Shown in pieces: positions 16,667-26,406 of a DNA stretch of 64,000 nt. The first letter of the stretch is position 1, and each line of letters begins with the position of its first letter. The notes beneath the pieces are model-generated. The model was not told the DNA's origin and did not search any database. It worked only from the letters and a program-made list of their open reading frames with translations. Position numbers and translations under genes: made by a program. Origin of the DNA: Oscillospiraceae bacterium (GTDB taxonomy: Bacteria; Bacillota; Clostridia; Oscillospirales; Oscillospiraceae); NCBI GenBank assembly GCA_021205095.1, contig JAJPYE010000038.1:62001-126000 (forward strand). Direction: 5' to 3'.

Positions 16667-17356
16667 ATGTCACTTTTTGCCATAGGCGATCTGCATCTGT
16701 CCCTTACGGCCAATAAGCCTATGGATATGTTCGGATCCCGATGGGAAAATTATGTTGAAAAAATCAAGGCGGGCTTTTCGGCTTTGGGGCCGGAGGATGT
16801 GTGCGTTCTCTGCGGAGATATAAGCTGGGGCATCGACCTGGACGAGGCGCTGGAGGACTTTCGCTTCATCGAGGCCCTGCCTGGCCGGAAAATTATTGTG
16901 AAGGGAAATCACGACTATTGGTGGACCTCGGCGGCCAAGATGAACGCCTTTCTGGAGAAAAATGATTTACACACCATCAGCTTCCTTCGCAACAACGCCT
17001 ATCCTTATGGGGAAAATGCCGCCATATGCGGTGCGAAGGGCTGGTTTTATGAGGAATCCCGCAGCTCGGTTCACGACAAAAAGCTGATTGACCGGGAGGC
17101 TCTGCGTCTGGAGGCCAGTCTGAAGGCCGCGGGGGAGCGGGATAAATATGTTTTTCTCCACTATCCGCCGAAATACGGCGGGTATCTATGCCCGGAAATC
17201 TTATATCTTTTGCGGCAATATGAGGCGAAGGTGTGCTGCAGCGGTCATCTTCATGCGGACAGTCTGCGCCTGGCCTTTAACGGCGTATGGGAGGGAACGC
17301 GGCATATATGCGTTTCCGGGGACAGAATTTTCTTTAAGCCTTGTAAAATTCTATGA
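16667..17356 (+). CDS. Calcineurin-like metallophosphoesterase
   Basis: 229 residues from ATG 16667; a purine-rich AGGAGGTG at 16648-16655 lies 11 bases upstream. Metal ligands are in order: GDLHL near residue 8, CGDISWG near 47, KGNHDYWW near 73, the FLHYPP near 158 and SGHLHAD near 190. These are all five motifs of the fold, so it should be active. The substrate is unknown. Members of this subgroup are common in Clostridia next to tig. The tig promoter overlaps its last codons. Confidence 0.88.
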   Translation: MSLFAIGDLHLSLTANKPMDMFGSRWENYVEKIKAGFSALGPEDVCVLCGDISWGIDLDEALEDFRFIEALPGRKIIVKGNHDYWWTSAAKMNAFLEKNDLHTISFLRNNAYPYGENAAICGAKGWFYEESRSSVHDKKLIDREALRLEASLKAAGERDKYVFLHYPPKYGGYLCPEILYLLRQYEAKVCCSGHLHADSLRLAFNGVWEGTRHICVSGDRIFFKPCKIL

Positions 17357-17369
17357 GATTTGATACAAT
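17341..17369 (+). promoter_or_regulatory. Sigma-A promoter for tig
   Basis: TTGTAA (17341-17346), 17-base spacer, TACAAT (17364-17369). It overlaps the end of the phosphoesterase gene and lies 67 bases before tig. Confidence 0.55.
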
Positions 17370-17435
17370 ACAAACTTGATTCACTTTATAAATTCTTTTT
17401 TCATCTGTGTAATATAGGAAGGAGACAATCAACCC

Positions 17436-18800
17436 ATGATCGTAAAGAATGTAGAGAAACAGGAAAAAAGCACCACTTCCTTTGACGTGACGTGCGATGC
17501 CGCCGAGTTTGAGAAGGCCATCAACACCGTCTATCAGAAAAACAAAGGCCAGATATATATCCAGGGCTTCCGCAAGGGCAAGGCTCCCCGCATGGTCATT
17601 GAGGGAATGTATGGCAAGGACGTTTTCTATGAGGACGCCACGGAAGAGCTTGCGCCCGACGCCTTCAAGTTTGCCACAGAGGAGCTGGGCCTGCGTACAG
17701 TGGGCCGTCCTGCGGTGAAAAATACAGAAGTATCCGAAGAAAAGGAGCTGACGATTTCCTTCGTCACGGCGGTTTGGCCTGAGGTAAAGCTGGGCCAGTA
17801 TCGGGGCGTGGAAGCCCCCAAAGCCTCTGCGGAGGTGTCGGAGGAGAAGGTAGATGCGGAGCTGGCGAAGGTACAGAAGCGCAACGCCCGCATTGTGACG
17901 GCAGAGCGTCCCGCCCAGAAGGGGGATACTGTTGTCATCGACTATCTTGGCACCGTAGACGGCGTGGCGTTCGACGGCGGCGCAGCCGAGGGTCATAACC
18001 TGGAGCTTGGTTCCAACTCCTTCATCCCCGGCTTTGAGGACGGGGTCGTGGGTATGTCCGCCGGAGAGGAGAAGGACATCGACGTCACCTTCCCTGAGGC
18101 ATACCACGCGGAGGAGCTGGCCGGAAAGGCCGCCGTGTTCCATGTGAAGTGCCATGAGGTCAAGGAGGAGGAGCTGCCTGAGCTGGACGACGAGTTTGCC
18201 AAGGACGTATCTGAGTTTGACACGCTTGATGAGTATAAGGCCTCTGTCCGCACCCGTCTGGAAGAGAGCGCCGCCGCTGCAGCGGAGGAGGATTTCCAGA
18301 ATAATCTGATCATAAAGGCCGGGGACGCCATCGAGGCCGATATTCCCGACGCCATGGTGGAGGAGCAGATCGACAATATGATCAACGAGTATGACCAGAA
18401 TCTGCAGATGAATGGCCTGAACCTCCAGCTCTATCTCCAGTACCTTGGTCAGACCGTGGCGGATTTCCGGGAGCAGTGCCGTCCCACGGCGGAGCGCCGG
18501 GTAAAGACGGAGCTTCTGCTGGACGCCATCGCGACGGCAGAGGGCATCGAGGTCTCCCAGGAGGACATCGACGCCGAGTATGAGAAGGTGGCCGACCAGT
18601 ACCAGGCCGGCATTGAGACTGTGAAGAGCGCTGTCCCTGTAGACGCTATTGTCAGCGACATTAAGTCCCGCCGCGCTGCGGATATTATCTTTACCACCGG
18701 CGTTCCTACCGAGCCTGTGGAAGAGGAGCCAGAGGAAGAGGCTCCTGCCGCTGAGGAGGAAGCCCCGGCGGAGGAAGCTGAGACTCCGGCGGATAAGTAA
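17436..18800 (+). CDS. tig: Trigger factor
   Basis: 454 residues. Ribosome-bound chaperone with peptidyl-prolyl isomerase activity. The N-terminal ribosome-binding signature is GFRKGKAPR near residue 47. The FKBP-like domain is about 165-245 (GDTVVIDYLGTVDGVAF, then FIPGFEDGVVGM). The C-terminal helical domain follows. The last 30 residues are an acidic Glu/Pro/Ala tail, longer than in most homologues. AGGAAGGAG precedes ATG 17436. First gene of the tig-clpP-clpX-lon-engB block. Confidence 0.97.
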   Translation: MIVKNVEKQEKSTTSFDVTCDAAEFEKAINTVYQKNKGQIYIQGFRKGKAPRMVIEGMYGKDVFYEDATEELAPDAFKFATEELGLRTVGRPAVKNTEVSEEKELTISFVTAVWPEVKLGQYRGVEAPKASAEVSEEKVDAELAKVQKRNARIVTAERPAQKGDTVVIDYLGTVDGVAFDGGAAEGHNLELGSNSFIPGFEDGVVGMSAGEEKDIDVTFPEAYHAEELAGKAAVFHVKCHEVKEEELPELDDEFAKDVSEFDTLDEYKASVRTRLEESAAAAAEEDFQNNLIIKAGDAIEADIPDAMVEEQIDNMINEYDQNLQMNGLNLQLYLQYLGQTVADFREQCRPTAERRVKTELLLDAIATAEGIEVSQEDIDAEYEKVADQYQAGIETVKSAVPVDAIVSDIKSRRAADIIFTTGVPTEPVEEEPEEEAPAAEEEAPAEEAETPADK

Positions 18801-18843
18801 GGCAAAAAATGGATAGGCTTTCATGGAAAGGAGAGATGTTATC

Positions 18844-19425
18844 ATGAGCTTAGTACCATATGTAGTGGAACAGACCTCCCGTGGAGAGCGTTCCTATGAT
18901 ATTTTTTCCCGCCTGCTGAACGACCGCATCATCATGCTGTCGGAGGAGGTAAATGATACCACGGCCTCTCTTGTGGTGGCCCAGCTTCTCTATCTGGAGG
19001 GGCAGGATCCGGACAAGGACATCCAGTTTTACATTAACAGTCCCGGCGGAAGTGTCACCGCGGGCATGGCGATTTATGACACTATGCAGTATATCAAGTG
19101 CGACGTGTCCACCATCTGCGTGGGCCTGGGGGCCAGTATGGGTGCGTTTCTGCTGTCCAGCGGCGCCAAGGGCAAGCGTATTGCCCTGCCAAACGCGGAG
19201 ATTATGATTCACCAGCCCTCCGCCGGCACGCAGGGGCAGATTACCGATATGGCCATCCATCTGCGCCGGTTGGAAACCATCAAGGAGCGGATGAATTATA
19301 TCCTGGCAGAGAACACCAATCAGCCCTATGAGGTCATTGTGGACGCCTGCGAGCGGGATAACTTTATGACGGCGGAGGAGGCCAAGGAATTTGGCCTGAT
19401 CGATAAGGTCATCTATAAAAGATAA
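18844..19425 (+). CDS. clpP: ATP-dependent Clp protease proteolytic subunit
   Basis: 193 residues. Start ATG 18844 ([10 protein letters not shown]) was preferred over 18823 because AAGGAG lies between the two. Catalytic Ser98 in GASMG and His123 in MIHQPSAG are present, as is the SPGGSVTAG loop. It forms the barrel protease that works with ClpX, encoded next. Confidence 0.97.
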   Translation: MSLVPYVVEQTSRGERSYDIFSRLLNDRIIMLSEEVNDTTASLVVAQLLYLEGQDPDKDIQFYINSPGGSVTAGMAIYDTMQYIKCDVSTICVGLGASMGAFLLSSGAKGKRIALPNAEIMIHQPSAGTQGQITDMAIHLRRLETIKERMNYILAENTNQPYEVIVDACERDNFMTAEEAKEFGLIDKVIYKR

Positions 19426-19433
19426 AGGGGAAA

Positions 19434-20723
19434 ATGCGAATGCCGAGAGACGGCGATAGAAAGACGATACGGTGCAGCTTTTGCGGCAAGCCCCAGTCTC
19501 AGACGGGACGGCTGATTGCCGGAAATGATGCTTATATCTGCGATGAGTGCGTCCGCCTGTGCGTGGACATTATTGGCGAGGAGAACGTTCTGGGGGAACA
19601 GCCGGATTACAGGCGTGATACCGGGATCGGTCAGCTCACCGCCGAAAATTTGCCAAAGCCCAAGGAGATTAAGGCTGCGCTGGATGAATATATCATCGGC
19701 CAGGACAGAGCGAAAATAGCCTTGTCCGTGGCGGTGTATAATCATTATAAGCGGGTTCTCCACGGTGGCGAAACAGATGTGGATTTGCAAAAATCCAATA
19801 TTCTGCTTGTGGGGCCGACGGGCAGCGGCAAGACTCTTTTTGCGCAGACGATGGCGCGGATGCTAAACGTTCCCTTTGCTATTGCCGACGCCACCACCCT
19901 GACGGAGGCCGGTTATGTGGGGGAGGATGTGGAGAATATTCTTCTCCGGCTGCTCCAGGCGGCAGATTTCGATGTAGAGAGCGCCGAACATGGCATTATC
20001 TATATCGATGAGATGGACAAAATCTCCCGCAAGAGCGAGAACACCTCCATCACGAGGGATGTGTCCGGCGAGGGCGTGCAGCAGGCTTTGCTGAAAATAT
20101 TGGAGGGGACGGTGGCCGCTGTTCCGCCCCAGGGCGGGCGCAAGCATCCGCACCAGGAGTTTATCCATGTGGATACGTCGAACATCCTGTTTATCTGCGG
20201 CGGTGCGTTCGACGGATTGGAGAAAATTATCGAAAACCGTCTTGACCGCAAAAGCATGGGCTTCGGCGGCGAGGTATCCTCCAAAAAGGAAAAGGATATG
20301 GGAGAAATACTGTCCCATGTTCAGAGCCACGATCTGCTGAAGTTCGGCATCATCCCGGAGCTGATCGGTCGTCTGCCAATCATCACCACGTTGGACAGCC
20401 TGGATAAGGAGGATCTCATCCGTATCCTGACGGAGCCGAAAAACGCGCTGGTGAAGCAGTATCAGACTATGCTGTACTATGACGACGTAACCTTGGAATT
20501 TGAGCCGAGCGCCCTGGGCGCGATTGCGGACAAGGCCATCGCCATGGATATTGGCGCCCGCGGTCTTCGGAGCATAGTGGAGGGCGTTATGACCGACGTA
20601 ATGTATGAAATACCCTCCGACAAATCCATAGAAAAGGTTGTTATCACAGCGGACTGTGTTCGGAACGGCTCCCGACCTGTCGTGTACAGAAGGAAACGGC
20701 TCAGCCGAGACGCAGCATCGTAA
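19434..20723 (+). CDS. clpX: Clp protease ATP-binding subunit ClpX
   Basis: 429 residues. The N-terminal zinc-binding domain has Cys14, Cys17, Cys36 and Cys39. Walker A is GPTGSGKT, Walker [11 protein letters not shown], and the pore loop motif GYVGEDVE is present. It unfolds substrates and feeds them to ClpP. It starts nine bases after clpP. A second ATG six bases in (19440) is equally close to the site AAAGGGG. Confidence 0.97.
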   Translation: MRMPRDGDRKTIRCSFCGKPQSQTGRLIAGNDAYICDECVRLCVDIIGEENVLGEQPDYRRDTGIGQLTAENLPKPKEIKAALDEYIIGQDRAKIALSVAVYNHYKRVLHGGETDVDLQKSNILLVGPTGSGKTLFAQTMARMLNVPFAIADATTLTEAGYVGEDVENILLRLLQAADFDVESAEHGIIYIDEMDKISRKSENTSITRDVSGEGVQQALLKILEGTVAAVPPQGGRKHPHQEFIHVDTSNILFICGGAFDGLEKIIENRLDRKSMGFGGEVSSKKEKDMGEILSHVQSHDLLKFGIIPELIGRLPIITTLDSLDKEDLIRILTEPKNALVKQYQTMLYYDDVTLEFEPSALGAIADKAIAMDIGARGLRSIVEGVMTDVMYEIPSDKSIEKVVITADCVRNGSRPVVYRRKRLSRDAAS

Positions 20724-20736
20724 GAAAACAAGAACA

Positions 20737-20759
20737 GGGCCGCACACAATGTGCGGCCC
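20737..20759 (+). terminator. Strong hairpin between clpX and lon, no T run
   Basis: Perfect 10-bp GC-rich arms GGGCCGCACA and TGTGCGGCCC around a 3-base loop. No T run follows on the + strand, so it may weaken transcription into lon or protect the clpX transcript end rather than stop it. Confidence 0.5.
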
Positions 20760-20782
20760 ATGAGGTATATTATTGTAAATTT

Positions 20783-23146
20783 ATGGATACTGAAGCTACA
20801 ATCACTTTCCAACAAAATACCATGCCCATGGTGCCTATGCGGGGATTTTCCGTTTTTCCTGGCATGAGAGTAATATTTGATGTGGAACGCCCCGCCGATA
20901 TGGCCGCTTTGGATGCGGCGATGGAGGTGGATCAGACGGTGTTCCTTGTGACGCAGCGTGACCCATCCCAGCAGGAGCCGAACGACGTTGACAGCTTTTA
21001 TCAAATAGGCGCTATATGCCATGTGCGACAGATTCTCCGCGTCCCCGGCGGAGAGGAGGGAAAAGCCATGGTTGAGGGCGTTTCGCGCGGCTATCTTATT
21101 TGTCTGACGGCTAAGACTCCTTACTTCCGCGTTCAGGTGGAGACGCTGGAGGACGAAAGCTCTCCCCGCTCCGCTGTGAAGGGAGAGGCGCTTATGCGCC
21201 AGTGCTATGGGTTGGTGGAGAAATATGGCGAGACCTGTGGCCTGGACATGACGGAAATTCTGCACGTCATCACAGAGAGCAACGACCCAGGCTATATCGC
21301 GGACTACGTTACCCAGAATATTTACATGCGAAGCGACCAAAAGCAGCTTGTGCTGGAGGAGCTGCGCCCTGTGCGGCGCATTGCCCTGGTGAACCGTATG
21401 CTGCGCTGGGAGCTGGATGTGCTGGATGCGGAAATAGAGCTGAACGATGAGACCGCCCGTCGTATCCGCAAGGGACAGCGGGAAATGTACCTCCGGGAGC
21501 AGCTTCGCAGTATTCAGGCGGAGCTGGGGGAGGACGAGTTCGGCGGAGGGGACGATATTGAAGAATATCGTTTGGCTGTCGCCAAAGGCGACCTGCCGGA
21601 AGCCGTAGCGGCTAAGCTGAACAAGGAAATAAGCCGCCTGGCAAAACAGCCTTATGGCAGCGCAGAATCCTCTGTGATCCGCAACTATCTGGATACCTGC
21701 CTGGAAATGCCCTGGACAACGGAGACGGAGGAGAACCTGGATACCCAGGCGGTGCGCAGGGCGCTGGATGCCGACCATTTCGGGCTGGAGAAGATTAAAG
21801 ACCGTATTGTGGAATATCTGTCCGTCCGCGCGCTGTCACCGGAGGCAAAGGGATCTATTCTGTGTCTGCTTGGCCCTCCGGGAACGGGCAAGACAAGCAT
21901 TGCCCTGAGTATCGCCAGGGCCATGAACCGAAAGCTGTGCCGCATTTCTCTGGGCGGCGTCCATGACGAGGCGGAGATTCGGGGCCACCGCAAGACCTAT
22001 GTGGGGGCCATGCCGGGCCGCATTATGGCCGGTATTCAGCAGGCGGGCAGTAAAAACCCTGTCATGGTGCTGGACGAGATAGATAAACTAGGTTCCGATT
22101 ACCGGGGCGACCCTTCGGCGGCGCTGCTGGAAGCGCTTGACCCGGAGCAGAACAGTCAGTTTCGGGATCATTTCCTGGAGCTGCCTTTTGACCTGTCCCA
22201 TGTGTTTTTCATTACAACGGCAAACTCTGCCGACACCATCCCGCCCGCCCTGCTGGACAGGATGGAGGTGCTGGAGCTTTCCAGCTATACGGACGAGGAG
22301 AAGCTTGCCATCGCCAAGCGTCATCTGCTGCCGAAGCAGCGGAAAAAACACGGCCTGAACGGAAACCAGATACGCATCAGCGATGGGGCCATGCGGGAGC
22401 TTATCGCCCTTTATACCCGCGAATCCGGCGTGCGCAGATTGGAGCAGCAGATTGCCGCTCTCTGCCGCAAGACGGCGGCGGGTATCGTGGCGGGAGAATT
22501 TAAATCCCGCTATATCCGGGCCGGTGGTCTGGAGGAAATGCTCGGCCCGGCGAAGTATAAGGACACCAAATCCGCCGCCACGGCGGAGGTGGGCCTTGTC
22601 CACGGCCTGGCCTGGACCAGCGTGGGCGGGGAAATGCTGGACGCTGAGGTGGGCGTTATGCCCGGCACCGGCAAGCTGGAACTGACCGGCAACCTGGGCG
22701 ATGTGATGAAGGAATCCGCCCGTGCGGCCATGACCTATATCCGCAGCCACGCGGAGGAGCTGGGCGTGGAGCCGAGCTTCTATGAGAAAAAAGATATACA
22801 CATCCACTTCCCGGAGGGAGCCGTACCCAAGGACGGGCCGTCCGCCGGTGTCACCATATGCACCGGGCTGGTGTCCGCCCTGACGGGCATCCCCGTCCGG
22901 CAGGACGTGGCCATGACTGGGGAGATAACGCTTCGGGGCCGGGTGCTGCCCATCGGCGGCCTGCGGGAGAAGACCATGGCCGCCCTGCGGGCGGGAATCC
23001 ACACGGTTATTATCCCGGCTGACAATGAGCCTGACCTGGCGGAAATCGACCAGACTGTTCGGGCGGCGCTGAACTTTATCACCGCCAGCCGGGTGGAGGC
23101 GGTGCTGGACGCCGCCCTGTGCCGGGAGGCGGACAATGCGGTTTGA
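20783..23146 (+). CDS. lon: Endopeptidase La (Lon protease)
   Basis: 787 residues. An N-terminal LON substrate domain begins with PMVPMRGFSVFPGM. The AAA+ domain has Walker A GPPGTGKTS and Walker B VMVLDEIDKL. The C-terminal protease has the Ser in KDGPSAGVT and the Lys in GGLREKTMAALRAG. It degrades misfolded and regulatory proteins in the cytoplasm. The ribosome-binding site before ATG 20783 is weak (GAGGT, 18 bases away). Overlaps engB by 11 bases. Confidence 0.97.
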   Translation: MDTEATITFQQNTMPMVPMRGFSVFPGMRVIFDVERPADMAALDAAMEVDQTVFLVTQRDPSQQEPNDVDSFYQIGAICHVRQILRVPGGEEGKAMVEGVSRGYLICLTAKTPYFRVQVETLEDESSPRSAVKGEALMRQCYGLVEKYGETCGLDMTEILHVITESNDPGYIADYVTQNIYMRSDQKQLVLEELRPVRRIALVNRMLRWELDVLDAEIELNDETARRIRKGQREMYLREQLRSIQAELGEDEFGGGDDIEEYRLAVAKGDLPEAVAAKLNKEISRLAKQPYGSAESSVIRNYLDTCLEMPWTTETEENLDTQAVRRALDADHFGLEKIKDRIVEYLSVRALSPEAKGSILCLLGPPGTGKTSIALSIARAMNRKLCRISLGGVHDEAEIRGHRKTYVGAMPGRIMAGIQQAGSKNPVMVLDEIDKLGSDYRGDPSAALLEALDPEQNSQFRDHFLELPFDLSHVFFITTANSADTIPPALLDRMEVLELSSYTDEEKLAIAKRHLLPKQRKKHGLNGNQIRISDGAMRELIALYTRESGVRRLEQQIAALCRKTAAGIVAGEFKSRYIRAGGLEEMLGPAKYKDTKSAATAEVGLVHGLAWTSVGGEMLDAEVGVMPGTGKLELTGNLGDVMKESARAAMTYIRSHAEELGVEPSFYEKKDIHIHFPEGAVPKDGPSAGVTICTGLVSALTGIPVRQDVAMTGEITLRGRVLPIGGLREKTMAALRAGIHTVIIPADNEPDLAEIDQTVRAALNFITASRVEAVLDAALCREADNAV

Positions 23147-23717
23147 ACCTGCTGTATTTGTAAAATCCGCCGGGGATAAAAAGGGCTTTATTCACGACGG
23201 GCGGCCCTGCGTGGTGTTTTCTGGGAAATCCAACGTGGGGAAGTCCTCGGTGATAAACTGTCTGCTGAACCGGCGGAACCTGGCGCGGGTCGGCTCCGCG
23301 CCGGGAAAGACTACCAACGTGAACTATTTCCTGGTGGCGGACGCCGTCTGGTTCGTTGACCTGCCGGGGTATGGCTATGCCAGGGTTTCCCAGACGGAGA
23401 AGGAGCGCTGGGGCCGACTGATGGAGGATTTTTTCTCTCAGCCGGAAAATATCACCCTGGGGGTGCAGATCGTGGACGGTCGCCATAAGCCCACGGAGCT
23501 GGACTGCATGATGAACGGTCTGTTCGAGAGCTGCGGATGCCCCCGTATCGTGGTGGCCAATAAATGGGATAAGCTGAAAAAATCGGAGATGGAGCCGAAT
23601 CTCGCCCTGATACGGGAAACCCTGGCGCTGGAGGAGGACATCATGCTGCTGCCCTTCTCCGCTGAAAAGCGCACAGGCCGCCAGGAGCTGATGAGCGCCG
23701 TCTCCGCGCTGGTGTGA
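23136..23717 (+). CDS. engB: Ribosome biogenesis GTPase EngB/YsxC
   Basis: 193 residues. GTPase motifs: G1 SGKSNVGKSS near residue 31, G3 DLPGYGYA near 76, G4 NKWDKLKK near 142. The family helps assemble the 50S subunit. The lon-engB (lon-ysxC) order is the standard one in Firmicutes. Confidence 0.96.
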   Translation: MRFEPAVFVKSAGDKKGFIHDGRPCVVFSGKSNVGKSSVINCLLNRRNLARVGSAPGKTTNVNYFLVADAVWFVDLPGYGYARVSQTEKERWGRLMEDFFSQPENITLGVQIVDGRHKPTELDCMMNGLFESCGCPRIVVANKWDKLKKSEMEPNLALIRETLALEEDIMLLPFSAEKRTGRQELMSAVSALV

Positions 23718-23744
23718 CCTTTGGGCCGGTTCAGGAGGGAAACA

Positions 23745-24425
23745 ATGGACGCTTTAACGACAATTTGGAACGGTCTGGACTGGTCGGTGCTGACGGATAT
23801 TCTCCTGTCGGTGATTCCGGCCCTGGTGTGCATTACCCTGCATGAGCTGAGCCATGGGTTCGTGGCCTATAAGCTGGGGGACAACACCGCCAAAAACGCC
23901 GGACGCTTGACCCTGAATCCCATCCGGCACATCGACGTGTGGGGACTTGTGTGTATGGTGCTGTTTAAATTCGGCTGGGCGAAGCCTGTGCCGGTAAATA
24001 TGCGGAACTTTCAAAATCCCAAGCGGGGCATGGCCCTGACGGCCCTGGCCGGGCCGGTGTGCAATTTTATTATTGCCATCGTGTTCCTGTTTCTGTATGG
24101 CCTGCTGTGGCCCCTGTACCTGCGGGGAAACGCCGTGATGACCGCCATTGTGCAGATGGTCATTACCACGGCCTACCTGTCCCTGGCCCTGGCAATTTTC
24201 AACCTCCTCCCCATCCCGCCACTGGACGGGTCGAAGGTGCTGTATTCCTTTTTGAACGACAGGGCCTATGAAAAGCTGATGCGATACGAAAAATACGGCA
24301 TGATCATTATGGTGGTGCTGATTGCTACCGGCGCGGTGTCCGGGGTGCTGTCCACAGTAACGGGCTGGGTATACGACAAGCTGTTTATTGTCGCGGAATT
24401 TGGGTATAATCTGGTGAGCCGCTGA
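23745..24425 (+). CDS. M50-family site-2-type protease
   Basis: 226 residues from ATG 23745 (CAGGAGGG upstream). Zinc-binding HELSH (LHELSHGFVAYKLGD) is near residue 33, and the second motif NLLPIPPLDGSK near 155. Five or six membrane segments are visible and there is no PDZ domain. It belongs to the widespread rhomboid-sized S2P group often placed before scpA in Clostridia. Substrate unknown. The next gene starts two bases after the stop. Confidence 0.9.
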   Translation: MDALTTIWNGLDWSVLTDILLSVIPALVCITLHELSHGFVAYKLGDNTAKNAGRLTLNPIRHIDVWGLVCMVLFKFGWAKPVPVNMRNFQNPKRGMALTALAGPVCNFIIAIVFLFLYGLLWPLYLRGNAVMTAIVQMVITTAYLSLALAIFNLLPIPPLDGSKVLYSFLNDRAYEKLMRYEKYGMIIMVVLIATGAVSGVLSTVTGWVYDKLFIVAEFGYNLVSR

Positions 24426-24426
24426 T

Positions 24427-25215
24427 ATGGAGACTCCAACCTTTCACCTGGAGGGCGTCATTAAATCAAAAGAGGAAATGCAGGACTTTGAAGGCCCGCT
24501 GACCCTCATATTGATGCTCCTGTCCAAAAACAAAATAGAGATACGGGACATTAAAATCGCGGACATCCTGGATCAGTACCTGGACTGGCTGGCCCAAATG
24601 CAGCGCATGGATTTAGAGGTGGCCAGCGAGTTTGTGCAGATGGCCTCCCATCTGGTGTATATCAAGACCAAGACCCTGCTGGCCGGAACGGAGGAGGTCT
24701 CCGAGCTGGAGCTTCTCATTTCCAGCCTGGAACAGCTCCGCTGCCGGGACGCCTTCGCGGCGCTGAAGGAGGTCGTCCCCGCCCTGGGAAAGAGCCTGGA
24801 GGCGGGCGCGCTGCTGTTTTCCACCCCCCCGGAGCCGCTGCCGAAATATGGGGCTTATGACTATTCCCATCAGCCCTGGGAGCTGCTGAACGCCCTGGCG
24901 GGGATGCTGCAAAAGGGCGTTCCTGTCCCGGAGGAGGAGAATCGCGTACCCGTTCCCCGGCCCATTCTGTACAGCGTGCGGGAGAAAAGCCGTCAGCTCA
25001 TAGATCTGCTGTCCGGGCGGAAAACCGCCTCCCTTCGGGAGCTTTATGCCATGGCGGCCAGTCGGTCAGAGCTTGTGGCAACCTTTATCTCGCTGCTGGA
25101 AATGTGTTCCATGGGCGGTGTGACAATCGACCGGGCAGAGGAAGGAGAGGACTATGTCGTCACCTTCACCGGCGGCGACAGAGAGGATATATTGGAGAGT
25201 ATGGATTATGGATGA
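24427..25215 (+). CDS. scpA: Segregation and condensation protein A
   Basis: 262 residues. FEGPLTLILMLLSKNKIEI near residue 21 and the ASHLVYIKTKTLL block are diagnostic for the kleisin ScpA, which bridges the SMC heads and binds ScpB. The C-terminal winged helix (SGRKTASLRELYAMAA, VATFISLLEM) is intact. Overlaps scpB by eight bases. Confidence 0.96.
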   Translation: METPTFHLEGVIKSKEEMQDFEGPLTLILMLLSKNKIEIRDIKIADILDQYLDWLAQMQRMDLEVASEFVQMASHLVYIKTKTLLAGTEEVSELELLISSLEQLRCRDAFAALKEVVPALGKSLEAGALLFSTPPEPLPKYGAYDYSHQPWELLNALAGMLQKGVPVPEEENRVPVPRPILYSVREKSRQLIDLLSGRKTASLRELYAMAASRSELVATFISLLEMCSMGGVTIDRAEEGEDYVVTFTGGDREDILESMDYG

Positions 25216-25816
25216 ACAGCGCCTGAAAAGCGGAATAGAGGCCATTTTATTTGCCTCCGGCGACCCGGTGAGCGCGGCGCGCATAGCCTTGGTGCTGGAC
25301 GCAGACGAACAGGCCGTTCTGGACGCGGGGGCTGCGCTTGCCAGAGAATATGAAGAACAGGGGCGGGGCGTGCGCCTTGTGCGGCTGAATAACTCTCTAC
25401 AGCTCCACAGCGCCCCGGAATACGCCACGGAGATCACCCGCGCCCTGGAGCAGCGCCGCGCCCCCAAGCTGTCCCCCGCGTCCCTGGAGGTGCTGGCCAT
25501 TGTGGCCTATTTCCAGCCGGTGACAAGGGCTTATATCGAGCAAATGCGCGGGGTAGACAGCTCCTATACCGTAGGCGTGCTGGCAGAGCGGGGGCTTATT
25601 GAAGCCTGCGGCCATTTGGAGGCGGTGGGTCGGCCCACTCTCTACCGCACCACGGATCTGTTCCTGCGCACCATGGGCATCAGTCAGTTGGAGGAGCTGC
25701 CCCCGCTGCCGGACATGACCGGCAGCGACGCGGCGGCCCAGCTTCAGCAGAAGGTGGACGAGCTGAAGGCCGCGGAGGAAGCGAAGGCGGCCAGCGAGGA
25801 GGCCGAGACCATTTGA
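25208..25816 (+). CDS. scpB: Segregation and condensation protein B
   Basis: 202 residues from ATG 25208 (GGAGAG upstream). Two winged-helix domains: IEAILFASGDPVSAARIA near residue 10, and LSPASLEVLAIVAYFQPVTR near 95, then RGLIEACGHLEAVGRPTLY. Forms the SMC-ScpAB condensin. The last 30 residues are an acidic helix. The stop overlaps the next start by four bases. Confidence 0.96.
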   Translation: MDEQRLKSGIEAILFASGDPVSAARIALVLDADEQAVLDAGAALAREYEEQGRGVRLVRLNNSLQLHSAPEYATEITRALEQRRAPKLSPASLEVLAIVAYFQPVTRAYIEQMRGVDSSYTVGVLAERGLIEACGHLEAVGRPTLYRTTDLFLRTMGISQLEELPPLPDMTGSDAAAQLQQKVDELKAAEEAKAASEEAETI

Positions 25817-26406
25817 TCGGCTGGGCCGTTTCCGGCATTGTGATACCATCCCTTGTCCTTCTGGGACTGATCCCCATGGGGGTAAGCGTCTCCTGGGAGG
25901 GAAGGGCAATCTCTTTGAAAATCATGGCCGGGCCGATTCCCTTCCAGGCCCTGCCCAAAAAGCCTGCGGAGGCGAAGGGGAGGCATAAAACCTCTTCCGC
26001 CGGGAAAGATAACAGGGAGCCTGTCCGTCTCCCGCCGCCGATGCTGAGGGCGCTGGCGCTGCGGGGCCTTGACGTCCTGGGCGGCCTTGTCCGGCGGGCG
26101 CGGGTGGACACCCTTTGCATCCACTATACCGCTGCCGGGCCTGACCCGTACCGGGCGGCCATGACCTATATGGCGGTAGGAACGGCCATGGAGGGCCTGC
26201 TGGCTGTCGCTGATGGCCGGGCCTGCCATCCTGACCTGCGGGCGGCGGTGGATTTTGACGGCGGGGAGTCGGAGCTTTTCGGAACCGTCGTGGTGACGCT
26301 GCGGCTGTATCAGGCGGCAGTTATAACCGGGCGCTTTGCCCTTGGGTTCTGGAGAGACTGGCGGGCTTACAGGAAAATCAGGAAGGGAGCGGAGGACAGT
26401 GAATGA
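25813..26406 (+). CDS. DUF2953 membrane protein
   Basis: 197 residues from TTG 25813, overlapping the scpB stop. One membrane segment near residues 5-22, then a variable basic part, then the VDTLCIHYTAAGPDPYRAAM motif of DUF2953 near residue 95. This gene commonly stands between scpB and the spore protein gene ytfJ in Clostridia. Function unknown; a sporulation link is likely from context only. Confidence 0.8.
   Translation: MIGWAVSGIVIPSLVLLGLIPMGVSVSWEGRAISLKIMAGPIPFQALPKKPAEAKGRHKTSSAGKDNREPVRLPPPMLRALALRGLDVLGGLVRRARVDTLCIHYTAAGPDPYRAAMTYMAVGTAMEGLLAVADGRACHPDLRAAVDFDGGESELFGTVVVTLRLYQAAVITGRFALGFWRDWRAYRKIRKGAEDSE

Noticed and set aside
17334..18845. 503-codon open frame on the minus strand
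   Set aside because: Antisense to trigger factor, low-complexity Leu/Arg composition, no ribosome-binding site or domain.
20477..21778. 433-codon minus-strand frame
   Set aside because: Spans the end of clpX and the start of lon on the opposite strand; no recognisable protein pattern.
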